64,000 nt of DNA from Candidatus Hydrogenedentota bacterium (GCA_013359265.1 JABWCD010000003.1:186001-250000); one strand, 5' to 3'. Shown: positions 26,379 through 36,495, counted from the stretch's first letter. Numbers and translations: made by a program. Notes: generated by a model from the sequence alone, not told the origin.

Positions 26379-27710
26379 ATGGCAGCGAAGAGACCGAAGA
26401 AGAAGATAATAAAGAAGGTAGCAGCCAGGAAGTCGAAGCCACCCAGAAAGAAGGCCCCCGCAAGGAAGCCCGGCAAGAACTCGAAGTCTAAACCTGTAAA
26501 GAAGTTGAGCAAGAACGTGGCCAAGAAATCCGCGAAGAAAGTCTCCAAACCCGCTCCGAAGAAGTCAGCCAAAGCAGCGGCGCCAAAGCCGGCGGCCAAG
26601 ACCGAAAAGGGGTCGTTGCAGCTTCGCCCCATCCCAAAACTCGAACCGCCGAAACCGCGCGCCGCGACGCCGATTTCGCGCCCATCCTTGATCACCCCGG
26701 GCCGCCCGGCCAATCCGCGGGCGAAGGTACTGTCCCGCGAATTCCTGTTCGACGTGGCCAACGCCGTGCGCGTCGCCGTCGAACCCTTGGTGCGCCAGGC
26801 CAAAGGCCGGGAGATTGTCGGCAGCGCCCAGAGCGGCGATACGACCTTTGGACTCGACAAAGTCGCTGAAAAGGCGCTGCTCACCTTTCTGCGCGAGGCG
26901 AAAATGCCGGTCGCGTACTACTCGGAAGACGCGGGGTACGCAACCTTCACAACCGGCCAGCCGCAGCACCTGCTCGTCGTGGACCCGATCGACGGGTCGC
27001 GCGCGGCGAAAAGCGGGTTCGAGGGTTGCGTCATCTCCGTGGCGAGCACGCGCGTCATCGAACGTCCGCGCATCATCGATATCGACAACGGCTGCGTGAT
27101 GGAAATTCTCCACCAGCGTACGTTCTACGCCGAACGCGGCAAGGGCGCGAAGATTTTTGCCGACGGAGCGATCAAGAAACCGAAGCTGTCGAAGAGCGCC
27201 GATCTCGAAACCATGTCGTGGTCGCTCACGGTGCCCGCACGCCCGGCGGAACTGATCTTCCCGACCGCGGCAAAGCTGATCGATCTCACAAGCCTGAAGG
27301 GCGGATTCTTCGCGTGCAACAGCACGTCGTACAGCCTGACGCGGCTGTTGACGTGCCAGTACGACGCGTGCGTGGATTTCGCGAACCGTTTCCTGCGCGA
27401 CATTCCCAATATCGTCGAGGACGCGTTCATCAACGCGGGCCGCGGCGCCGTGCTCGGCATCGCTCCATACGACATCGCCGCGTCGTTGCTCATCGCGCGC
27501 GAAGCCGGTTGCGTCGTGACAGACGCGTTCGGCAACAGTCTCGACGACGTCTTGCTGCTCGACAGCAGCGTCGCGAACCATCGCTCGCTCATTGCCGCCG
27601 CGAACAAGGAACTGTACGAAAAACTGTTCAGCTTCTTCGACACGCGCATCAGGCAATTCGAGCAATTGCTTCAGCGCCGCGCACAGGCGGGGGGCGGACA
27701 GTCGCAGTAG
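26379..27710 (+). CDS. Inositol monophosphatase-family protein with histone H1-like N-terminal tail
   Basis: 443 residues. The first ~78 are almost only Lys, Ala, Pro, Arg and Ser (KKVAARKSK, KKSAKAAAPKPAAK), like histone H1 C-terminal tails. Residues ~118-420 form an IMPase fold: acidic pair SED near 182-184, metal motif VVDPIDGSRA (201-209; DPIDGT in the family) and C-terminal DIAASLLIAREAGCVVTD. The family dephosphorylates inositol phosphates, fructose bisphosphate or PAP with Mg2+. Motif variations suggest catalysis may be kept but substrate is unclear. The basic tail should bind nucleic acid or polyanions. The ATG has only a weak ribosome site. Confidence 0.85.
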   Translation: MAAKRPKKKIIKKVAARKSKPPRKKAPARKPGKNSKSKPVKKLSKNVAKKSAKKVSKPAPKKSAKAAAPKPAAKTEKGSLQLRPIPKLEPPKPRAATPISRPSLITPGRPANPRAKVLSREFLFDVANAVRVAVEPLVRQAKGREIVGSAQSGDTTFGLDKVAEKALLTFLREAKMPVAYYSEDAGYATFTTGQPQHLLVVDPIDGSRAAKSGFEGCVISVASTRVIERPRIIDIDNGCVMEILHQRTFYAERGKGAKIFADGAIKKPKLSKSADLETMSWSLTVPARPAELIFPTAAKLIDLTSLKGGFFACNSTSYSLTRLLTCQYDACVDFANRFLRDIPNIVEDAFINAGRGAVLGIAPYDIAASLLIAREAGCVVTDAFGNSLDDVLLLDSSVANHRSLIAAANKELYEKLFSFFDTRIRQFEQLLQRRAQAGGGQSQ

Positions 27711-27725
27711 ACGCGCATTTGCGAC

Positions 27726-28901
27726 TCACGCGATCAGCGTGAGCAGATCGTCGTAGTTCTTCAGGCCCGCCAGATCGGCGTTGTATGACGCTGCTGCGCA
27801 ATCCCGCAAGTCTGCATCGATGTAGTACTCGTTGTGCGGTTTGAAGCCGGGGACGGTGATGACGTTTACGAAGACGTCGATGCCCCTGTGACCGACGCCC
27901 GGGGGGATGTGCACGAAGTCGCCGGGCCTCAGGTCATACGCGACCATGCGGTCCAACTCGCGCAAACTCGGCCACGTGTAGAGTTGCGCCTGCCGGCCGT
28001 ACGTGCTCAACCCGTACGCGCCGGGATCGAGCACGAGATAGATTTCGTGTTGCGGTTTGCCGCCGCCGGTCGCAGTCGGCGGGTGGAAATGCGATGGCGA
28101 CGTTTCCTTCGCGATGTTCACAACGTGGCTGTTCACAAAGTTGATGCCGTCGCCGCGCTCGCCCGGTTTGGTCATATGCCACGTCAGCGGCAACCGGCGA
28201 AACGGATCGAAGTCGAAGTTGCAGCCGCCGGAACTGTCGCGGAGATAGCGAAGCCGCATGACGGACGGGATGTGCTTCGCCTGGGTGTCCGGTTTTTCCA
28301 CCGTCAGACATGCGAACGATCCGCGAACGCGCAGCGGTCTATTGCCCGACACGGCCAGTTGGTCGCCTTCCATGACCCGTTCGTACGAGCCGCCCGTCTT
28401 GCGCGAGTATCCCGCCTTCGCGCAGTGTTTCCAGAGCGACTCGATTGCGCGCTCGACCACGTTATCGTCGCTCCACGGGCGCGGCGCGTGTTCGAGTTTC
28501 CACAAGTCGTTCGCGTAATCCCCGACGTACCCCGTGTCTGTCTGCCGCGCGAGGATCGCATCTATCGCGGGCCGCGCTTCCGGGCGCACGCTGCCGAGGT
28601 TGGCGCGCACCGTATTCAACACCGCCGCAAACACCGGGTCGACAGGTTCCGGACGGTACACTCCCGGCAGGCGATGGCCATCGCCTTCTTTCGTGCAATA
28701 TCCGCCGGGAAGGAACACCTCGCCCTCTCCGCGGTATATCCAATAGACTCGCGCCCCACCGTGCGCCACGCGTAGTTCGGCGTCCCCACCCGCAAGCTCA
28801 AACCGATCGAAACGCAGTTCGGGGTGGGCTGAACGCAAGTCGGCGCACAGCGCCGCGAATGCGGCCGCGTCATCCATGTGGCATGCGCTGACTACCGACA
28901 T
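27726..28901 (-). CDS. Large protein with C-terminal cupin domain
   Basis: 391 residues; the ATG at 28901 has GGGAG 9-10 bases upstream. The C-terminal ~130 residues are cupin-like: a HxH pair (SHFHPP, His271 and His273), a Glu (HEIYLVLD, Glu286) and a later His in VHIPPGVGH (His338). These match the metal-binding set of cupins such as sugar isomerases. The N-terminal ~250 residues contain a partial cupin-like strand pattern (YWIYRGEGEVFLPGGY) but no clear ligands. Enzyme activity is unknown. It is convergent with the IMPase gene. Confidence 0.7.
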   Translation of the reverse strand: MSVVSACHMDDAAAFAALCADLRSAHPELRFDRFELAGGDAELRVAHGGARVYWIYRGEGEVFLPGGYCTKEGDGHRLPGVYRPEPVDPVFAAVLNTVRANLGSVRPEARPAIDAILARQTDTGYVGDYANDLWKLEHAPRPWSDDNVVERAIESLWKHCAKAGYSRKTGGSYERVMEGDQLAVSGNRPLRVRGSFACLTVEKPDTQAKHIPSVMRLRYLRDSSGGCNFDFDPFRRLPLTWHMTKPGERGDGINFVNSHVVNIAKETSPSHFHPPTATGGGKPQHEIYLVLDPGAYGLSTYGRQAQLYTWPSLRELDRMVAYDLRPGDFVHIPPGVGHRGIDVFVNVITVPGFKPHNEYYIDADLRDCAAASYNADLAGLKNYDDLLTLIA

Positions 28902-29245
28902 TTGGGCCGCTCCCATTCGTAACTGTTCCAAAATTGACAAGTCACGTAATTGCGTTCGTGCTCATAATCGTCATCGCAATCCAGCTACCTTTGAAATCAT
29001 CGACCACGCCCTTCACCAACGCGGTCGCTTTGGCCGGTTACGTCCTTTCACCCCGACCAATCTCAATCACGCTCGTGCTACGCCACGCCTCGTGACCTCT
29101 TGTCTGCATATTGCCGGAACTCGGCGGAACATTTCATATACAATTCTTCCGGAATACGAGCGCGGTAACGGTGCAACCGAATCTTCGCCGTGCAATCGTG
29201 TTCAGAACTGCTGCATTCAATGACCGTGAATCGAGGGGGGCGGAC
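28902..29245. other. Intergenic region between cupin and DUF721 genes
   Basis: About 340 bases between divergent genes, presumably holding both promoters. Near 28955-28985 there is a degenerate hexamer tract (GTGCTCATAATCGTCATCG), related to tracts at 31558-31724 and 63460-63550. A frame over it (28876-29223) is not protein-like. Nothing else stands out. Confidence 0.45.
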
Positions 29246-29629
29246 GTGGCCGCAAAACGAAAACGCAGTTTGACTCCGAGAGAAACCTCGAAACCAACCG
29301 GCGTCGCCGATATTCTGGCGTCGCTGAAGAAATCCACGGCACTCGGCAAGCGCCTCAAGGAAGCGCAAATCTGGCAGGAGTGGCCAAGCCTCGCCGGCAA
29401 ACGCCTGTGTACCCACGGCCATCCCGTTGCCGTAAAGGACAGGACGCTACACGTCGAAGCGTACAGCTCCGTCTGGGTCAGCAAGTTCGCCTATTTCAAG
29501 TGGGACATCATCGGCCGCATTAACCGCATGGCGGGGCAGGAAATTGTCTCGGACATTTTTGTGACACTCGCCGAGGATGATGTTCCGGAAGAGAGCACCG
29601 ACGAACCGCAACCCAAGCGGCGAAAATGA
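29246..29629 (+). CDS. DUF721 / DciA-like protein
   Basis: 127 residues from a GTG preceded by GAGGGGGG. It begins with a basic stretch, followed by a DUF721 core: ADILASLKKSTALGKRLKEAQIWQEWPSLAGKR, then the strand LHVEAYSSVWVSKFAYFKWDIIGRINR. DUF721 includes DciA, the bacterial replicative helicase loader/operator, and related nucleic-acid-binding proteins. A DciA role is plausible but not proven. The longer frame to 29111 has a poor start. It is convergent with the NtrC-type regulator. Confidence 0.78.
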   Translation: MAAKRKRSLTPRETSKPTGVADILASLKKSTALGKRLKEAQIWQEWPSLAGKRLCTHGHPVAVKDRTLHVEAYSSVWVSKFAYFKWDIIGRINRMAGQEIVSDIFVTLAEDDVPEESTDEPQPKRRK

Positions 29630-29635
29630 AACGGC

Positions 29636-31015
<1,380 letters not shown>

Positions 31016-31044
31016 CCATCTCCCAGGGCACAATCCCCCGCGTG

Positions 31045-31073
31045 ACTTTACCACCGCACCGGAATTCTGTCAA
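31045..31073 (-). promoter_or_regulatory. Sigma-70-type promoter of the NtrC-like gene
   Basis: On the minus strand TTGACA (31073-31068) is followed after exactly 17 bases by TAAAGT (31050-31045). Start of transcription would be near 31037, about 22 bases before the ATG at 31015. The DNA just upstream (31080-31135) is strongly A/T-rich, resembling an UP element. This is among the best promoter matches in the window. Confidence 0.65.
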
Positions 31074-31152
31074 CTGTTTCCATAAAAATAGGTTCGCACA
31101 TTCAATAAAACAATAAAAACAATTCTATAAAATGCTAATTCTGACGGCCCGC

Positions 31153-31500
31153 TCAATCTCCGAACAGCTTCTTGAACTGATCCAACTTCTCCGCTTCGCT
31201 GGGTGGCGCCGTATCTCCAAACAACCCATCGAGAGCGTTTCGGGCGGTCTGGGTCGCTGAAGTTGACTGGGCGGGCGCCGTCGCGTCTTTGAACTCGAAC
31301 TCATCGCAGAAATTCGCGCCGGCCTTATCGCCAACCCAGTCGGTATTCGGGATGGCGCACTGGTTGTGGTAGGCGGGATTATGGTGCTTGCAGTTTAGAC
31401 AACAATGAAGATACGCGGAACACTTCTCGCAAAACTCCTTCACCCCGGGCACCCGTTTGATGCTGTCCCATTCCGCCCCGCACCGATGGCATTTACGCAT
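31153..31500 (-). CDS. Cys-rich (zinc-binding) protein
   Basis: 115 residues from the ATG at 31500, with GGGGTAGG upstream. It has CHRC (4-7), CEKC (24-27), CCLNC (33-37) and further Cys at 48 and 65, enough for two or more zinc sites. A Ser/Thr/Ala-rich linker leads to an acidic helical end (EAEKLDQFKKLFGD). The family is not recognised with certainty; short Cys-rich proteins of this kind occur in Planctomycetes-like genomes. Confidence 0.72.
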   Translation of the reverse strand: MRKCHRCGAEWDSIKRVPGVKEFCEKCSAYLHCCLNCKHHNPAYHNQCAIPNTDWVGDKAGANFCDEFEFKDATAPAQSTSATQTARNALDGLFGDTAPPSEAEKLDQFKKLFGD

Positions 31501-31557
31501 AGGACCTACCCCGCAGCCGAGCACGTAAGGCCGAAGCCACGATGGAACCTGCATTCT

Positions 31558-31724
31558 TCGTGCTCGTAATCGTAATCGTAATCGTAATCGATGCTCCCGT
31601 CTAGTTTGAGTGGGGCGTGAATATCGTCAACTGCTAGTTGGGCGGTCGTTACGGCTTACTGATATTGGCGCGCGGTCGAAACGATCGATTACGATTACTA
31701 GCACGATTACGAGCACGAGCACGA
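31558..31724. repeat. Degenerate hexamer tracts in inverted arrangement
   Basis: A tract of GTAATC units, with a GTGCTC start, covers 31558-31593. A tract of GATTAC/GAGCAC units in the opposite sense covers 31681-31724. They form an imperfect inverted repeat of about 36-43 bases separated by ~90 bases, between the Cys-rich gene and the Trm112-like gene. Similar hexamer-like stretches occur near 28955-28985 and 63460-63550. No gene content in the loop. Confidence 0.6.
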
Positions 31725-31775
31725 TTGGGATTGTGCGGCTGCGTGATCCGGCAAGATCAACGAAGGTGCACGAAC

Positions 31776-32030
31776 ATGGTCGATGCTGAATTGTTGAGTA
31801 TTCTCGTATGCCCGGAAAACAAGACGCCGGTGGCCCTGGCCGATGATGCCCTGGTCGCGAGCGCCAACGCCGCAATCGAAAGGCGCACGCTGAAGAACCG
31901 GGCCGGCGAAACCATCGAGGAGCGTATCGATGCCGGCCTTGTGCGCGAGGACCGCGCCTATATGTACCCCATCCGCGACGACATCCCGATCATGCTCATC
32001 GACGAGGCGATTCCACTAAACCAGTTGTGA
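31776..32030 (+). CDS. Trm112/YcaR-like zinc-ribbon-type small protein
   Basis: 84 residues from the ATG at 31776, with AAGGTGC about 10 bases upstream. It begins ELLSILVCPENKTPVALA, like the Trm112 family, which serves as an activating partner of methyltransferases in eukaryotes/archaea and has small bacterial homologues. Only one Cys remains (Cys12), so it probably does not bind zinc. The end YPIRDDIPIMLIDEA is characteristic of the family. The frame back to 31638 passes through repeat DNA and is not coding. Confidence 0.8.
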   Translation: MVDAELLSILVCPENKTPVALADDALVASANAAIERRTLKNRAGETIEERIDAGLVREDRAYMYPIRDDIPIMLIDEAIPLNQL

Positions 32031-32070
32031 CGTATCGACCGTTACGCGGATAGCGGCGCTGCCGCGGCGA

Positions 32071-32685
32071 TTACGAACGGGCGCCTTCCAGAAAGAGATC
32101 GACGAGCGCCTCGCCCAACTCATTCGACAGTGTGGTGTGCGGCCGGTTGATCTTCACCATGATGTGCATGTCCATCATGCCGCAGAACGCCATCGCGAGG
32201 GTGTCGCGGTCGCGTCCGGCGAAGTCGCCGGAATCGATCCCCGCCTGCATGATTCTAGCGATGCGCGTATAGCGGGACTCCCATAACCCGTCGCGATCGA
32301 GTTTGGGCGCTCCGTGGCGCGGCGCAAAAAACGTGTGGAAGATGAGTCGGACGACGTGCGGCGATCGCTCCGCGTGCTCGAACACGTTGACGATGAGGGT
32401 TTTCAACTGTTCGCGCAGGCCCGTGACGCCGTCCAACGCGCGGTCCATGTCCTCGACAAGTTCGGCGAACCACGATTCGACAAGGCGGCGGAACAGGTGT
32501 TCTTTGTTCTCGAAGTAGTAATAGAGCACGGGCCTGGTGACGCCGGCGCGCTCGATGATTTCGCGGATGCTGGTGCCTTCATACCCTTTTTCCGAAAACA
32601 GGCCCAATGCGCTCGACAACAACCTGCGCTCGGCTTCGTTCGCGGAACTCACTTCATCGGGTACTTTCACTACGCGTGTGGGCAT
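32071..32685 (-). CDS. TetR-family transcriptional regulator
   Basis: 204 residues from the ATG at 32685, with CAGGAG upstream. The N-terminal HTH spans about 25-55 (SALGLFSEKGYEGTSIREI then GVTRPVLYYYFENKEHLF), the strong TetR signature. The C-terminal ligand/dimer domain is helical, with no recognisable effector. A 32-bp palindrome just upstream is a likely operator. It is divergent from the tlpA-like gene. The frame back to 32892 overlaps the operator and is not coding. Confidence 0.94.
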   Translation of the reverse strand: MPTRVVKVPDEVSSANEAERRLLSSALGLFSEKGYEGTSIREIIERAGVTRPVLYYYFENKEHLFRRLVESWFAELVEDMDRALDGVTGLREQLKTLIVNVFEHAERSPHVVRLIFHTFFAPRHGAPKLDRDGLWESRYTRIARIMQAGIDSGDFAGRDRDTLAMAFCGMMDMHIMVKINRPHTTLSNELGEALVDLFLEGARS

Positions 32686-32696
32686 CGATACTCCTG

Positions 32697-32728
32697 TAGA
32701 CCGACCAGTCGATAGACTCGACCGTCTA
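32697..32728. promoter_or_regulatory. Probable TetR operator palindrome
   Basis: A 32-base imperfect palindrome with TAGAC and GTCTA ends and internal GACC-type half-sites. It lies 12 bases before the tetR ATG. The position over the promoter/leader suggests autoregulation, and the divergent tlpA-like gene may also be controlled. Half-site TAGACC resembles operators of NemR-like repressors, which is only an analogy. Confidence 0.6.
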
Positions 32729-32952
32729 TCCCTCGTCCAATTCGTCCGAAACGTGGAAATGAATACGTACACCCCAACCTGCACAACCGCCGCCATTATA
32801 GCCGAACCAGGACGGGCTTGCACGCGGCAGGATCGCGAATTACGGCCGACATGGAACGAATCGTGCCCAGAATGTATGATCCGATGGAGCATATCCCGCG
32901 GGGTAGCACTGTCGCCCTACGGGTGTTTCCACTTATGGAGGCCACTTTCGAT

Positions 32953-33876
32953 ATGCGAATCCGAATCTCGACATTGGTTGCCGCACTGTTCGCCGCGGCG
33001 GCGCCAGCCATGGCCGCCGAGCTGGGCATGGCTGCCCCGGCGCTTTCCATTGATCAATGGGTGAAGGGCGCCCCCGTGACAATCGCGCCCGGGGACAAAA
33101 TCTACGTGGTTGAGTTTTGGGCGACGTGGTGTGGGCCGTGCCGGGTGAGTATCCCGCACCTGACTGAACTGCAGAAGAAGTTCAAGGACAAGGGCGTGGT
33201 GTTTATCGGAGTGAGCGATGAGGAGGCCGATACGGTGCGTCCGTTCGTCGAGCAGCAGGGCGCGGCGATGGACTATGCCGTAGCGATCGATCCGTCGCGG
33301 AAGACGCACGAGAAGTACATGGACGCGTTCGACCAACGGGGAATTCCCACGGCGTTTGTGATCGACAAACAGGCGCGTATTGTGTGGGTGGGCCATCCCA
33401 TGGCCGAACTCGAGGAAGTGATCGAGGGCGTGCTCGACGGGTCGTACACCGTCGAGAAAGCCAAGCAGCGCGAGGCGCGGCGCGCGCAGATGATGGAAAC
33501 GATGGGCCGGTTCGAGACGGCCATGAACGCCGGCGACAAGGACAAACTAAACGCGTCAGCCGAAGAGATTCTGAAGACGTACTCCGATGAGCCGCGGCTG
33601 CTCAACGCCGTCGCTTGGACGCTGCTCACGTACGAGAACAAGTCGCTGCACAATTATCCGCTGGCGCTGCGGATGGCGAAGGTTGCTGTTGACGGTTCGA
33701 AGGAAAAGGACGCGGCGATAATGGATACGTATGCGCGGGCCCTGTACGAAACGGGCGACGTCAAGGGCGCGATTTCGCATCAGCAGAAAGCGGTCGCATT
33801 GGCGAGTTCGGAGCAGATGAAAGCCGAGTTGCAGAAGACGCTCGATTCGTATCAGAACGGCCAGGCGCCCAAGTAA
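32953..33876 (+). CDS. TlpA-like thioredoxin-fold protein with helical C-terminus
   Basis: 307 residues. A signal peptide (STLVAALFAAAAPAMAA) is followed by a thioredoxin domain with active-site Cys-Gly-Pro-Cys (60-63, WATWCGPC) and the cis-Pro segment RGIPTAFVIDK. The C-terminal ~130 residues are helical, with a TPR-like end. Such proteins reduce periplasmic disulfides, for example in cytochrome c maturation. The ATG at 32953 has GGAGG about 12 bases upstream; an earlier ATG at 32935 has no ribosome site. Confidence 0.9.
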   Translation: MRIRISTLVAALFAAAAPAMAAELGMAAPALSIDQWVKGAPVTIAPGDKIYVVEFWATWCGPCRVSIPHLTELQKKFKDKGVVFIGVSDEEADTVRPFVEQQGAAMDYAVAIDPSRKTHEKYMDAFDQRGIPTAFVIDKQARIVWVGHPMAELEEVIEGVLDGSYTVEKAKQREARRAQMMETMGRFETAMNAGDKDKLNASAEEILKTYSDEPRLLNAVAWTLLTYENKSLHNYPLALRMAKVAVDGSKEKDAAIMDTYARALYETGDVKGAISHQQKAVALASSEQMKAELQKTLDSYQNGQAPK

Positions 33877-33878
33877 CT

Positions 33879-33907
33879 TTGCCGCCCGCGTAGTCGAGTG
33901 CTATATT
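33879..33907 (+). promoter_or_regulatory. Candidate promoter of the cstA-like gene
   Basis: TTGCCG at 33879-33884, 17 bases, then TATATT at 33902-33907. The predicted start would be about 25 bases before the ATG at 33939. It partly follows the tlpA stop (33876). Confidence is moderate because the -35 box is imperfect. Confidence 0.45.
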
Positions 33908-33938
33908 TTCGAGATTCGGCGTTCGATTGGGAATCTCG

Positions 33939-35687
33939 ATGTATCTGCTGCCCATAGTGCTCTTCTCCGGCGTGCTGCTCGTGGTTGCCTACCGCGTATA
34001 CGGCGGCATGCTCGCGCGCCTGCTGCGCCTCGACGCGAACGCCGTGACGCCCGCCGTCGAGTTGCGCGACGATATCGATTACGCGCCCATCGAGCCCAAG
34101 TTCCTCATGAGCCAGCACTTCTCCGCGATCGCGGCGGCCGGTCCCATTGTGGGGCCGATTCTCGCGGGGATCATGTTTGGCTGGGTCCCCGCGCTGATCT
34201 GGATTCTTCTCGGCAGCATCTTCATCGGCGGTGTGCACGACATCACCGCGCTCGTCGCGTCCGTGCGGCACAAGGCGCGCAGCATCGCCGAAGTCGTCCG
34301 CGTCCACATGTCGCGCCGGTCCTACGTCTTGTTTCTCACGTTCATCTGGATTGCGTTGGTGTACATTGTCGTCGCGTTCACGGACATCGTTGCGGCGTCG
34401 TTTGTGAACGATCTGACGCTGGACAATAACCAGACGTTCAGCGGCGCAGGTGTCGCCAGTTCGTCGCTCATGTACTTGGCGCTGCCGATCGTCATGGGAT
34501 TGCTGCTGCGTTACACGCGCTTGTCGCTCGGGTGGGCGACAATTATCTTCCTTCCGCTGGTCGCATTGTCCATCGTGCTGGGCCAAAGCATTCCCTTCGA
34601 TCTCGGCGAAATGCTGAATCTGTCGAAGGACCAGGCGCACAAGGCGTGGGACGTAATCCTCCTCGCGTATTGTTTCGTCGCGTCGCTCGTGCCGCTGTGG
34701 TTCCTGCTGCAACCGCGTGGGCACCTGGGCGGATATTTCCTCTACTTCGCGCTGGGCGGCGGCGCGTTGGGCCTGCTGCTCGGCGGCAAATCGACGGAGT
34801 ATCCCGCATTCATCGGGTGGACTGCCGCGAACGGCTCAATGCTCGTGCCGGTCCTGTTTATTACTATCGCGTGCGGCGCGTGTTCCGGGTTCCACTCGAT
34901 CATCGCCTCGGGCACCACGTCGAAACAGTTGCGCGCGGAAACCGACGCAAAGGTAATTGGCTACGGCGCGATGCTGCTCGAAGGCATGGTCGCTGTCGTG
35001 TCGCTGTGCTGCGTGATGATGCTGACGAAAGAACAGGCCGCGGGCATCAAGGAGCCAAGTTTCATTTACGCGAAGGGGCTCGCATCGTTTCTTGGCGTGA
35101 TGCGCATTCCGGAATCCGTGGGTCTCGCCTTCGGTATGCTCGCGTTCACCACGTTCGTGTACGACACGCTCGACGTCTGCACGCGGCTGGGCCGATACAT
35201 CCTTCAAGAGTTAACCGGCTTGAAGGACAGCGCGGGCCGCTGGATCGCTACCGCGATTACCGCGGGCACGCCGATGTTGTTCGTCATGCAGTCACACGTC
35301 GATCCCGTGAGCGGCAAGGCCAAGCCCGCCTGGCAGGTGTTCTGGGGCCTCTTCGGCGCGAGCAACCAACTGCTCGCCGCGCTCACGCTCATCGGCATCA
35401 CCGTGTGGTTGTGGCGCACCTACCGTGCCCGCTGGGTGTTCTGGGTCGTCGGCGCGCCGACCGCGTTCATGTACGTAATGAGCACATGGGCGCTACTCAT
35501 ATTCGTGCGCAACGGCTTCTTCACGCCGGACTGGAAATCGAAGGGCATCCCGAGCGATCCCGTGCCGTGGGTCGCGCTCGTTCTCGTAGCACTCGCCGCG
35601 CTCGTACTGGTCGAGGCGGCGCGGTCGTTCCGCGCGACGCCGGGCGCGCCAATTTCGCCGCAACCCGCGCCGGCGCTCGGCGCGTGA
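33939..35687 (+). CDS. Carbon starvation protein A (CstA)-like peptide/pyruvate transporter
   Basis: About 582 residues with many membrane segments. The N-terminal block (QHFSAIAAAGPIVGPILAG, then FIGGVHD) is diagnostic of CstA, which in Escherichia coli takes up peptides or pyruvate when carbon is scarce. I used the ATG at 33939; the track-like TTG at 33927 is alternative. C-terminal segments include FYDTLDVCTR-like text (FVYDTLDVCTRLGRYI), also typical. It is followed after 13 bases by kinase genes. Confidence 0.93.
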   Translation: MYLLPIVLFSGVLLVVAYRVYGGMLARLLRLDANAVTPAVELRDDIDYAPIEPKFLMSQHFSAIAAAGPIVGPILAGIMFGWVPALIWILLGSIFIGGVHDITALVASVRHKARSIAEVVRVHMSRRSYVLFLTFIWIALVYIVVAFTDIVAASFVNDLTLDNNQTFSGAGVASSSLMYLALPIVMGLLLRYTRLSLGWATIIFLPLVALSIVLGQSIPFDLGEMLNLSKDQAHKAWDVILLAYCFVASLVPLWFLLQPRGHLGGYFLYFALGGGALGLLLGGKSTEYPAFIGWTAANGSMLVPVLFITIACGACSGFHSIIASGTTSKQLRAETDAKVIGYGAMLLEGMVAVVSLCCVMMLTKEQAAGIKEPSFIYAKGLASFLGVMRIPESVGLAFGMLAFTTFVYDTLDVCTRLGRYILQELTGLKDSAGRWIATAITAGTPMLFVMQSHVDPVSGKAKPAWQVFWGLFGASNQLLAALTLIGITVWLWRTYRARWVFWVVGAPTAFMYVMSTWALLIFVRNGFFTPDWKSKGIPSDPVPWVALVLVALAALVLVEAARSFRATPGAPISPQPAPALGA

Positions 35688-35700
35688 CGGGCCGCGCACT

Positions 35701-36495
35701 GTGGCCGATTCCCCCGGCGACAAGACCTTCGAGCGATACTGCACGTTTCAGCGCGGCAACGAGCGCGGCTTCGCCACTCGCGCACAGCACGCCACCGTTA
35801 TGCGCGCGCTGTTGGACCGATGGCGCTGCGAACCCATGAAGGCCATGGGGCGCGGCGGGCTCTACACGTTCCCCGTGCTGCTCCGCAAGGGGATTCTGCG
35901 CGAATACCGTCGCGGGGGCATCGTGGGGCGCCACTTCCGCGAAGGCACGTTGACGAACCGGCCCCTGCACGAATGGGACATCCTGAACCGTCTATTCAAC
36001 GCGGATTTTCCCGTGCCCGATCCGCTGGGCGTCGTGTGGAAGCGGCGAAGCCTTCTGTACACCGGCGCGATCGCGACCCAGTACATCGATGCCAGAAACC
36101 TTGCCGAGTATTTGGCGAATCAGGATGAATCGAGCGCGAAACTGTTGGAAACCGTCGGCGCACTCATTCGCCGCATGCACGACCTGTGCGTGTACCACGC
36201 CGATCTGCATGTTGGGAATATCTTGGTTGCGCGCGACGCCTCCGGCGGACCATCGATCTATTTCGTTGACTTCGACAACGCGCGCGTGACCGCAGTATCG
36301 CAACTCGACCGCGCGCGCAACATGCTGCGGCTGCGCCGCTCCTTTCTGAAACGCGGACTGCGCGTGACAGACTTCGAGCACATTCTGCGCGGGTACGGAC
36401 CACTTGACGTGCCCGCCTGGCTCGAGACGGCATACGAGATCAAGGGCGCGCTGTCGGACGCGCTGAACCGTCGCGCGGGCGCACATGTCACCTGA
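35701..36495 (+). CDS. Kdo kinase-like (KdkA/WaaP-fold) protein
   Basis: 264 residues with a small eukaryotic-like kinase fold. The catalytic loop is HADLHVGN (166-173), like HADLHxxN of KdkA, and the metal Asp is in DFDNAR (190-194). An Arg-rich GGGIV-like segment (RGGIVGRHFRE) matches the Kdo-kinase family. It would phosphorylate Kdo or another core sugar of LPS on the cytoplasmic side. Start is GTG at 35701. The gene overlaps the next kinase gene by 11 bases. Confidence 0.85.
   Translation: MADSPGDKTFERYCTFQRGNERGFATRAQHATVMRALLDRWRCEPMKAMGRGGLYTFPVLLRKGILREYRRGGIVGRHFREGTLTNRPLHEWDILNRLFNADFPVPDPLGVVWKRRSLLYTGAIATQYIDARNLAEYLANQDESSAKLLETVGALIRRMHDLCVYHADLHVGNILVARDASGGPSIYFVDFDNARVTAVSQLDRARNMLRLRRSFLKRGLRVTDFEHILRGYGPLDVPAWLETAYEIKGALSDALNRRAGAHVT

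Noticed and set aside
31555-31775. Possible CRISPR array in the hexamer tract
   Set aside because: Units are 6 bases with no spacers of regular length and no cas genes are in the window.
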